From Candidatus Acetothermia bacterium (lineage in GTDB: Bacteria; Bipolaricaulota; Bipolaricaulia; Bipolaricaulales; Bipolaricaulaceae), in contig JAGDVW010000021.1 in the NCBI GenBank assembly GCA_023255835.1, positions 1,870 through 8,369 on the forward strand: 6,500 nucleotides of DNA, given 5' to 3'. The position numbers and the translations under genes were made by a program. Positions 1 through 4,573 of this stretch are shown piece after piece. Each line of letters starts with the position of its first letter. The first letter of the stretch is position 1. Under the pieces are notes generated by a model. The model worked only from the letters and a program-made list of their open reading frames with translations, was not told the origin of the DNA and did no database searches.

Positions 1-1064
1 GGAACATACGCCACTTTATGGGCCAAGGCCCGCTCCAGCATCTTCGTGGTGTCCACGCCTTCCGGGAGCTTCACCCAAAGGAAAAGCCCGCCCTCGGGCT
101 TGGTCCACTCCGCCTCCTTGGGCATGTACCGGGAGAGGGCCTCGAGCATGGCCTCGAGCTTCACTTTGTAGTGCTGACAGAGGCGGGCGATGTGGGCCCG
201 CACATCGTATTCAGTGAGGAAGCGGACGACGAGCCTCTGGGTTAAGGAGGGGCCGCACAGGTCCGCGCCCTGCTTCAAGGTCACCACCATGTTCACCACT
301 TCCTCGGGGCCCACGAGGGCGCCCACCCGCAGGCCAGCGGCGAGGATCTTGGAGAAGGTGAGGAGGACGATCACCCGTCCCCCCCGATCCAAAGAGGCAA
401 TGGTGGGGATGGGCTCGCCTTTATAGCGGAGCCACCGGTAAGGAATATCCTCCACGATGAGGAGGTCCTCCTTTTCCGCGATCCGCAGAAGCTCTTCGCG
501 CTTCTCCCTGCTCCAGGTGATCCCGGTGGGGTTTTGGAAGTCCGGGACCACATAAATGAGTTTTGGCTCGTGGCCGGAACGCCTGGCCTCCTGGATGGCC
601 CGCCGAAGGCGGGATAAATCCATCCCGTCTTCTTCCAAAGGGATCCCGATGATGGTCGGCCGGTAGGCCTGGAAGGCCTGGAGGGCGCCAAGATAGGTGG
701 GCAGGCTCACGAAAACCGCGTCCCCTTCGTCCAAAAAGGCCCGGCCAAGGAGGTCCAGCCCCTGCTGGGAGCCGTTGGTGATAACGATCCGGTCCATGGT
801 GGTGTGGATGCCCTCCTCCCCGAGCCAGCGGGCCAAGGCCTCGCGAAGGGGGCGTTTCCCTTCGGTGGTCGTGTATTGCAGGGATTTCACGGCGTTGTGG
901 AGGATCTCCTCCTCCGCCACCCGGGCTAGGAAATCCAAGGGGAAGGTGGCGGGGTCGGGGAGGCCGCCGGCGAAGGAGATCACCTCCGGCTGCTCCGTGT
1001 ACTTCAAAAGCTCCCGGATGGCCGAGCGCTTCGCCCCTTTGGTCCGCTCCGCAAAACGTAGCAC
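1..1064 (-). CDS. PLP-dependent class I/II aminotransferase, LysN/2-aminoadipate type (C-terminus off the window)
   Basis: This is a fold-type I PLP enzyme that probably transfers an amino group between an amino acid and 2-oxoglutarate in the cytoplasm. The frame is open from a GTG at 1064 to the left edge, giving 354 codons. Visible landmarks are ISFAGGLPDP (29-38), NGSQQGLDLL (97-106), the cofactor-side Asn in QNPTG (178), Asp206 and Tyr209 in VEDIPY, and the Schiff-base Lys239 in TFSKILAAGLRVG. The later KQGADL and KPEGGLFLW segments match, from memory, the Thermus LysN (alpha-aminoadipate aminotransferase) subgroup. The N-terminal GntR domain of MocR regulators is absent. The start is fixed by an in-frame TGA at 1073-1071 and a Shine-Dalgarno site just upstream. 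It is the last visible gene of the rnpA-greA-lysS operon, 17 bp after the phosphatase gene. The carboxylate-binding Arg near the C-terminus lies outside the window. Family is confident; substrate (2-aminoadipate, aromatic or branched-chain amino acids) is inferred only. Confidence 0.93.
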   Translation of the reverse strand, partial: MLRFAERTKGAKRSAIRELLKYTEQPEVISFAGGLPDPATFPLDFLARVAEEEILHNAVKSLQYTTTEGKRPLREALARWLGEEGIHTTMDRIVITNGSQQGLDLLGRAFLDEGDAVFVSLPTYLGALQAFQAYRPTIIGIPLEEDGMDLSRLRRAIQEARRSGHEPKLIYVVPDFQNPTGITWSREKREELLRIAEKEDLLIVEDIPYRWLRYKGEPIPTIASLDRGGRVIVLLTFSKILAAGLRVGALVGPEEVVNMVVTLKQGADLCGPSLTQRLVVRFLTEYDVRAHIARLCQHYKVKLEAMLEALSRYMPKEAEWTKPEGGLFLWVKLPEGVDTTKMLERALAHKVAYV

Positions 1065-1068
1065 GCCT

Positions 1069-1077
1069 GATCACCTC
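1069..1077 (-). promoter_or_regulatory. Shine-Dalgarno site of the aminotransferase
   Basis: The minus strand reads GAGGTGATC, a long match to the anti-Shine-Dalgarno tail of 16S rRNA. GAGGTG lies 7 nt before the GTG start at 1064. It supports a non-ATG start that would otherwise be doubtful and shows independent initiation after the 17-bp gap. Confidence 0.8.
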
Positions 1078-1081
1078 GCTT

Positions 1082-1672
1082 TTAACCCGCGCACCGCGAA
1101 AGCCACGGGAGAAGCCCGTGGGCCAGATATGTGCCCAGGGCCGCTCCCCCCAAAACATCCAGGGGGTAATGCTCCCTCAGGTACACCCGGGAAAGGCCGA
1201 TCAGGATGGCCAAAAGGTAGAGGAGGGCCACGTTGTACCACGCTGGATAAAGCCGGGCCACGAGATAGGCCATGGCGAAGGCCATGGCGGTGTGGTTGGA
1301 GGGGAAAGAGGCGGGGGTGAGGAACTGGTGGTGGAAGCCGCGGCGGGAGAATTGCGGCCTGGGCCGCGCGATAAGGGCCTTCACCCCTTGACAGGTGAGC
1401 ACCACCACGATGGTCACCGCCAGTCCCAAAAGGACGTTTTGCTTGTCCCTTTCGGTTCCAAAGAGGATGAGGGCCAGGGCCAGGGCCGCCCAGACATAGC
1501 CGTACCCCACATAGGTGGCCACCAAAAGGGGGAGGTCCAAAGCCCCAAGAACCCGGGAAGAGCTCAGGCGCTCCAGCGCCCTTTCATCCCAAAGCAAAAG
1601 CTGTTCCACGGCCCGGTCCAGGCGGGCGAGGGCATGTCCCCACCGGGCGCGTAGGCCGTCCACTAAATTCAT
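1082..1672 (-). CDS. PAP2-family membrane phosphatase
   Basis: This 196-residue protein carries the complete three-part acid phosphatase signature of the PAP2 superfamily. Motif 1 is K98-x6-R105-P106, motif 2 is P124-S-N-H127 (PSNH instead of the more usual PSGH), and motif 3 is S161-R162-x5-H168-x3-D172. The two catalytic histidines and the aspartate are therefore present. Hydrophobic segments around 46-71, 80-96, 128-141 and 147-161, plus one near 173-188, indicate an integral membrane protein. Known relatives dephosphorylate phosphatidic acid, phosphatidylglycerol phosphate or undecaprenyl pyrophosphate, so envelope lipid metabolism is the likely role, but the substrate cannot be read from sequence. 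Its ATG overlaps the lysS stop codon (ATGA) with no clear ribosome binding site, so translation is probably coupled to lysS. Confidence 0.93.
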   Translation of the reverse strand: MNLVDGLRARWGHALARLDRAVEQLLLWDERALERLSSSRVLGALDLPLLVATYVGYGYVWAALALALILFGTERDKQNVLLGLAVTIVVVLTCQGVKALIARPRPQFSRRGFHHQFLTPASFPSNHTAMAFAMAYLVARLYPAWYNVALLYLLAILIGLSRVYLREHYPLDVLGGAALGTYLAHGLLPWLSRCAG

Positions 1673-3138
1673 CGCAGAAGCGGGAACGCCAACACCTCCC
1701 TGATGGAAGGGGAATCGGTGAGGATCATGGTGAGGCGGTCGATGCCGATCCCAATTCCTCCGGCGGGCGGCATCCCAAGCTCCAGGTCTCTGATGAAATC
1801 TTCATCGATCCTTTGGGCCTCCTCATCCCCCTGGGCCCGCAGCCTCTCCTGAGCCAAAAACCTCTCCCGCTGCTCCTCCGGGTCGTTTAGCTCGGAGAAG
1901 GCGTTGGCCACCTCCCTTCCGGCGATATACAGCTCAAAACGCTCGGTGAGATCGGGCCGGTCCCGCTTGCGCTTGGCCAGGGGCGAGATGTCCAAGGGGT
2001 AGTCCAGGACGAAGGTGGGGTTCCAAAGGGTTTTCTCCGCGAAAGCTTCAAGGAGATGCTCGATCACCTTCCCCTTCGGTCCGCGGCGGAGGTGTGCGGG
2101 GATGGGGATTCCCCGCCGGTCCAACTCCGCCAAAAGCTCGGGCAAGGGTTTTTCCACGTCGCAACCGGTGGCCTCGGCCACGAGCTCCAAAAGCGGGACC
2201 CTCCGCCACGGCCGGGAAAAATCGATCCACCGGCCTTGGTATTCTAGGCGGGTTGATCCAGCCACGGCAAGGACACAGGCCTCGATGAGCCCCTCCGCCA
2301 GCTCCATCATCCCCTGATAGTCCGTGTAGGCCTCATAGGCCTCGAGGGCGGTGAACTCCGGGTTGTGTTCGGAGGAGATACCTTCATTGCGGAAGTTGCG
2401 GCCGATCTCATAGACCTTCTCCAGTCCGCCCACAAGGAGGCGTTTCAGGTAAAGCTCAGGGGCGATCCGCAGATAAAGGTCGCGCTCGAGCTCGTTGTGG
2501 TGGGTGATGAACGGCCGGGCCGAGGCCCCGCCGGGGATGGGCTGGAGGATGGGGGTCTCCACCTCGATGAACCCCCGCTCATCCAGGTAATTGCGGATGG
2601 TGCGGAGGATCTTGGCCCGCCTGATAAGGATCTCCCGGGCCTTGGGGTTGGCCACGAAATCCAAAGCCCGCTCGCGGTAGCGGGTCTCCACATCCCTAAG
2701 CCCATGCCACTTCTCCGGGAGGGGTCGGAGGGCCTTGGCCAGGAGCGTGAGCTCTTTTGCGGCTACGCTCAGCTCCCCCGTTTTGGTGGTGAAGACCTCG
2801 CCCCTCACCCCCACGAGATCCCCGATGTCCAAAACATCCACCCAGAACTCATAATCCTCGGGGCCGAGGGTCTGGGGGGTGGCGAAGATCTGGATCCTTC
2901 CGGAGCGGTCGTGGAGATCGGCGAAGGTGACCCGGCCCATGCGCCGCAGGCCCATGATCCGGCCGGCCACGGCGGCCTCCACCCCGGTGTGGGAGGCCGG
3001 CGGAAGATTTCCGAATTCCCGGCGGAGCTCTTCCGCGGTGTGGGTGCGGGGAAACGCGTAAGGGTAGGGGTTGATCCCCCTCTCCCGCAGGCGGCAAAGC
3101 TTCTCCCGACGGGCAGCGACCAGGTCCAGTTCGGGCAT
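1669..3138 (-). CDS. lysS: Lysyl-tRNA synthetase, class II
   Basis: The enzyme charges tRNA-Lys with lysine using ATP, as a cytoplasmic homodimer. With the ATG at 3138 the protein has 489 residues, typical of bacterial LysS. An N-terminal OB-fold anticodon-binding domain spans about 53-134 (VEAAVAGRIMGLRRMG... then VGVRGEVFTTKTGELSV). Class II motif 1 surrounds FIEVETPIL (190-198), motif 2 is YEIGRNFRNEGISSEHNPEF (243-262), and motif 3 is the GIGIGIDRL segment (461-469) followed by the PLLR C-terminus. The lysine-pocket stretch NAFSELNDP is at 412-420. A TTG immediately upstream (3141) is in frame, but the ATG gives a TGATG junction with greA and is preceded by GAGAGGGG at 3149-3142, so ATG is preferred. 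The stop overlaps the PAP2 start. No T-box or riboswitch leader precedes it because it sits inside an operon. Confidence 0.98.
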   Translation of the reverse strand: MPELDLVAARREKLCRLRERGINPYPYAFPRTHTAEELRREFGNLPPASHTGVEAAVAGRIMGLRRMGRVTFADLHDRSGRIQIFATPQTLGPEDYEFWVDVLDIGDLVGVRGEVFTTKTGELSVAAKELTLLAKALRPLPEKWHGLRDVETRYRERALDFVANPKAREILIRRAKILRTIRNYLDERGFIEVETPILQPIPGGASARPFITHHNELERDLYLRIAPELYLKRLLVGGLEKVYEIGRNFRNEGISSEHNPEFTALEAYEAYTDYQGMMELAEGLIEACVLAVAGSTRLEYQGRWIDFSRPWRRVPLLELVAEATGCDVEKPLPELLAELDRRGIPIPAHLRRGPKGKVIEHLLEAFAEKTLWNPTFVLDYPLDISPLAKRKRDRPDLTERFELYIAGREVANAFSELNDPEEQRERFLAQERLRAQGDEEAQRIDEDFIRDLELGMPPAGGIGIGIDRLTMILTDSPSIREVLAFPLLR

Positions 3139-3620
3139 CAACCCCTCTCAATCCCCAGGATTTCGTAGCGGATCTTCCCGGCCGGGGCCTGGACCACCAC
3201 CTGCTTCCCCTTGGCGTGGGCGAGGAGGGCTTGCCCCACGGGGGAATCGATGCCGATCCGGTCCTGCAAAAGGTCCACCTCCGCCGGCGGCACCAGGGTC
3301 ACCGTCCAGACCTCCCCGGTCTCCATGTCCTTGAGGATCACCCGGGAACCGATCCCCACCTCATCGGTGCGGATCTCGTCCTCGGGGATGATGCGGGCGT
3401 TGGCCAAAAGCTCGCGGAGGGCCCGCACCTCCCGCTCCAGGATCTCCTGCTCCTCCACCAAATACAGGTACTCCTTGTTCTCCCGGAAATCCCCGCCGGA
3501 GTGCTCCTTGGCCTGGGCCAGGAGGGCCGGGATCTCCTGGTACAGCCGGCGCTCTTTTTCCTCGAGCTCCGCCCTCTTCCGCTCGTAGCCCTCACGGGTG
3601 AGGAGCGTCTCGCGCGCCAT
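3138..3620 (-). CDS. greA: Transcription elongation factor GreA
   Basis: GreA enters the secondary channel of backtracked RNA polymerase and stimulates cleavage of the transcript 3' end. The 160-residue protein has the usual size and two domains: an N-terminal antiparallel coiled coil (about 1-76) and a C-terminal FKBP-like domain (about 80-160) with the hallmark DSPVGQALL (125-133). The coiled-coil tip reads SGGDFRENKEY; Asp44 and Glu47 correspond to the acidic pair of Escherichia coli GreA (D41/E44), so it should be cleavage-competent, unlike Gfh-type paralogues with altered tips. The frame extends 15 codons further upstream, but the ATG at 3620 follows a near-perfect AGGAGGTG, so that start is chosen. 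The gene begins 29 bp inside rnpA, and its stop codon shares one base with the lysS ATG. Confidence 0.96.
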   Translation of the reverse strand: MARETLLTREGYERKRAELEEKERRLYQEIPALLAQAKEHSGGDFRENKEYLYLVEEQEILEREVRALRELLANARIIPEDEIRTDEVGIGSRVILKDMETGEVWTVTLVPPAEVDLLQDRIGIDSPVGQALLAHAKGKQVVVQAPAGKIRYEILGIERG

Positions 3621-3954
3621 CGTACACCTCCTGAAATTCCCGCACCCACTCTTGGGCGATCTCACCGGGCCTGAGGCCGGCCACCTCGGGCCGGGCGATC
3701 ACCGCCAAATCCAGGTGGCGGAAAAGCTCCTTGTTCAAGCGAAATCCCTCGCGGATCCCCCGCTTCACCCGGTTCCGCACCACCGCCTTCCCCACCTTCT
3801 TCCCCACCACCACGAGGAGCCGCGGGGTGGGGTCCTCCTTTTCCAGCACTCGGAAGGAGAAGAGTTTCCCCTCCAGTTTCTTTCCCTCCCGAAACAGGCG
3901 CTCGATCTCGCGCTGGCGGCTTAGGCGATGCTCCCGGCCGAAGGAGAAATCCAT
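3592..3954 (-). CDS. rnpA: Ribonuclease P protein component
   Basis: RnpA is the small basic protein that binds RNase P RNA and helps it remove the 5' leader of precursor tRNAs. From the ATG at 3954 the product has 120 residues, the normal family length. It begins with the typical FGREHRLSRQREIERLFREG. The diagnostic RNR motif is at 54-69 (VGKAVVRNRVKRGIRE, with R60, N61, R62, K64, R65 and R68). The frame stays open upstream to 4260, and an ATG at 4032 with GAGG 5 nt before it would add 26 residues (146 in total). The 3954 start lacks a clear Shine-Dalgarno site, so the longer form is a genuine alternative. It is the first gene of the operon, and its 3' end overlaps greA by 29 bp. The usual upstream partner rpmH is absent. 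Identity is confident; the start is not. Confidence 0.93.
   Translation of the reverse strand: MDFSFGREHRLSRQREIERLFREGKKLEGKLFSFRVLEKEDPTPRLLVVVGKKVGKAVVRNRVKRGIREGFRLNKELFRHLDLAVIARPEVAGLRPGEIAQEWVREFQEVYDGARDAPHP
3625..3632 (-). promoter_or_regulatory. Shine-Dalgarno site of greA, inside rnpA
   Basis: The minus strand reads AGGAGGTG, with AGGAGG ending 6 nt before the ATG at 3620. It lies within the last codons of rnpA (the QEV codons), so the same bases serve as RnpA coding sequence and as the greA initiation signal. This site decides the greA start against the longer open frame. Confidence 0.85.
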
Positions 3955-4032
3955 CGCCGAAAAGACATTATCCGCCAGGCCGCCCCTGTGCAACTGGGTT
4001 GGTTGACGCGTCGAAACTCTACGAAGGGGCAT

Positions 4033-4041
4033 TAATTCCTC
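4033..4041 (-). promoter_or_regulatory. Possible Shine-Dalgarno site for an N-terminally extended rnpA
   Basis: The minus strand reads GAGGAATTA directly before the in-frame ATG at 4032. GAGG with a 5-nt spacer is a better initiation signal than anything before the ATG at 3954. It lies downstream of the terminator and promoter described at 4057-4113, so it would be in the 5' part of the rnpA transcript. Confidence 0.45.
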
Positions 4042-4056
4042 ATAAACTTGGTCGCC

Positions 4057-4081
4057 AAAAAGGGGAACCGATGGGCTCCCC
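4057..4081 (-). terminator. Rho-independent terminator between the ABC operon and rnpA
   Basis: On the minus strand, GGGGAGCC (4081-4074) and GGTTCCCC (4069-4062) form an 8-bp stem closed by the tetraloop CATC and followed by TTTTT (4061-4057). One pair is G-U on this strand; on the plus strand that position is an A-C mismatch and no T tract follows, so it works only for minus-strand transcription. It could end the ABC importer transcript or a transcript from the intergenic region. The first bases of the stem lie upstream of the predicted rnpA start, so rnpA transcripts should escape it. Confidence 0.7.
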
Positions 4082-4083
4082 GC

Positions 4084-4113
4084 AGTATACCATAGCGGAG
4101 TTGGTGGAGTCCC
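4084..4113 (-). promoter_or_regulatory. Candidate sigma-70-type extended -10 promoter for the rnpA operon
   Basis: On the minus strand, TGGTATACT supplies an extended -10 (TG, one base, then TATACT at 4089-4084, five of six matches to TATAAT). GGGACT at 4113-4108 is a weak -35 sharing the GAC core, with an 18-bp spacer. The predicted start is an A near 4077, some 45 nt before the ATG at 4032 and 123 nt before the one at 3954. It is the only promoter-like sequence I found upstream of rnpA. Inferred from consensus match only. Confidence 0.5.
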
Positions 4114-4117
4114 AGCG

Positions 4118-4269
4118 ACCTCGGGTATCTTTGGGCGCGCCGGATCGTGGATGCGTTCTTGGCCTGCACCCGTTACCAGGCGTAAGCCTGCCGTTTGGTT
4201 CCGAAGTCCGGAAGACGCCCCTAAGGGTTTGGACCGGCAGGGTAGACCCCAAGCGCACACATCTGAGGT
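4118..4269 (+). ncRNA. Candidate structured RNA, family not recognised
   Basis: Nested pairing is visible in this intergenic stretch. An outer 9-bp helix joins ACCTCGGGT (4118-4126) to ATCTGAGGT (4261-4269), inner helices join 4131-4135 to 4248-4252 and GCCGG (4139-4143) to CCGGC (4234-4238), and hairpins lie at 4177-4190 (CAGGC, GTAA loop, GCCTG), 4199-4213 (TTCCG/CGGAA) and 4218-4227. Two outer pairs are G-U on the plus strand and become A-C mismatches on the minus strand, and the GTAA loop is a GNRA tetraloop only on the plus strand, so the plus strand is favoured. The overall plan, a long closing stem with branches, does not match 6S, SRP, tmRNA or RNase P RNA, and I saw no riboswitch consensus. 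No convincing plus-strand promoter was found. Hand folding in GC-rich DNA easily overcalls structure, so confidence is low. Confidence 0.3.
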
Positions 4270-4483
4270 GAAGGCTATTTCCTTTTTGTGCCCACTGGCT
4301 GAAACCCACGAGGAGGCAGAGCACTTTTTGATCTTGGAAAGTCGCGAAGATCGAAGCTTCCGTTCAGCCTTTCGCCGACTGGGATGGCGTCTCGGTGTCT
4401 CGCAGTGGACTTATTTTGGGAGACTGGCCTGCTTCCCATGGGATCGCTCCTTCATTGAAAAAGTCGAGCTTTTTGTCCATTGA
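4268..4483 (+). CDS. Doubtful small ORF, 71 codons, unknown product
   Basis: From a GTG at 4268 the plus strand is open for 71 codons and ends with ...RLGWRLGVSQWTYFGRL... and ELFVH. The frame is open back to 4151, but that part coincides with the RNA candidate and does not look like protein. I recognise no family; there are no membrane segments and no catalytic motif. About 55% of third codon positions are G or C, well below the operon genes around it, which suggests either foreign or decaying coding sequence or no coding at all. No Shine-Dalgarno site stands at a proper distance from the GTG; GAGGTG at 4265-4270 would fit a rare ATT start at 4277. It is the only ORF in the window not on the coding strand of its neighbours. 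Most likely spurious, listed for completeness. Confidence 0.17.
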   Translation: MKAISFLCPLAETHEEAEHFLILESREDRSFRSAFRRLGWRLGVSQWTYFGRLACFPWDRSFIEKVELFVH

Positions 4484-4501
4484 GGATACGCATTAGGGGC
4501 G

Positions 4502-4542
4502 CCAAAAGCCGGTTTCCCTGGACCCCAAAAGATTTCCCTCGA
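4502..4542. repeat. Imperfect tandem direct repeat of about 20 bp
   Basis: Two adjacent copies share the blocks CCAAAAG and TTTCCCT followed by GA two bases on: one at 4502-4522 and one at 4525-4542, the first having three extra bases between the blocks. It lies 30-70 bp downstream of the end of the importer operon. It could be a short duplication or a paired binding site; no function is evident. Confidence 0.35.
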
Positions 4543-4573
4543 AGGACGGCAAGACGGAGTCCTGGGAGGCTTT

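Larger units (their letters stand above)
3955..4573. other. Intergenic region between the ABC importer operon and the rnpA operon
   Basis: This stretch of about 620 bp has no confident protein gene on either strand. Going from the importer side it holds an imperfect direct repeat (4502-4542), the doubtful plus-strand ORF, the structured RNA candidate, the promoter and terminator on the minus strand, and the leader or possible extension of rnpA. Base composition is visibly less GC-rich around 4270-4480 and 4500-4545 than in the flanking genes. I found no tRNA, rRNA, rpmH, insertion sequence or attachment site in it. Confidence 0.7.

Noticed and set aside
421..1158. Long minus-strand open frame of 245 codons within the aminotransferase gene
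   Set aside because: It lacks family motifs and is rich in Pro, Gly and Arg. The overlapping frame starting at 1064 gives an unmistakable aminotransferase, so this one is an out-of-frame shadow.
1270..1290. Repeated GCCATGGC in the PAP2 gene
   Set aside because: It reflects the codons of the AMAFAMA segment in a membrane helix, not a repeat element.
3967..3976. ATTATCCGCC as a possible DnaA box, given that rnpA is often near the origin
   Set aside because: A single poor match to TTATCCACA, no cluster of boxes and no AT-rich unwinding region.
4090..4100. CCATAGCGGAG on the plus strand, as found near the 5' end of 5S rRNA
   Set aside because: The sequence that should follow in 5S rRNA is absent, and no closing helix is found at the expected distance.
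4100..4112. ACTCCACCA on the minus strand, resembling the 3' end of a tRNA or tmRNA
   Set aside because: There is no T arm before it and no matching acceptor strand or tmRNA 5' end upstream on that strand.
4198..4230. Sequence reminiscent of SRP RNA (GTCCGGAAG) or RNase P RNA (AAGTCCGG)
   Set aside because: The conserved AGCAG segment of SRP RNA and the longer conserved regions of RNase P RNA are missing, and the surrounding fold does not fit either.
3955..4260. Upstream extension of the rnpA frame to 4260 (222 residues in total)
   Set aside because: The extension crosses the terminator, the promoter and the RNA candidate and reads as non-protein text. Only the part from the ATG at 4032 has an initiation signal worth keeping as an alternative.
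4288..4329. GTGC...GCAC followed by TTTTT on the plus strand as a terminator
   Set aside because: Only four outer pairs form and the interior of nearly 30 nt does not pair well, so the stem is too weak to call.
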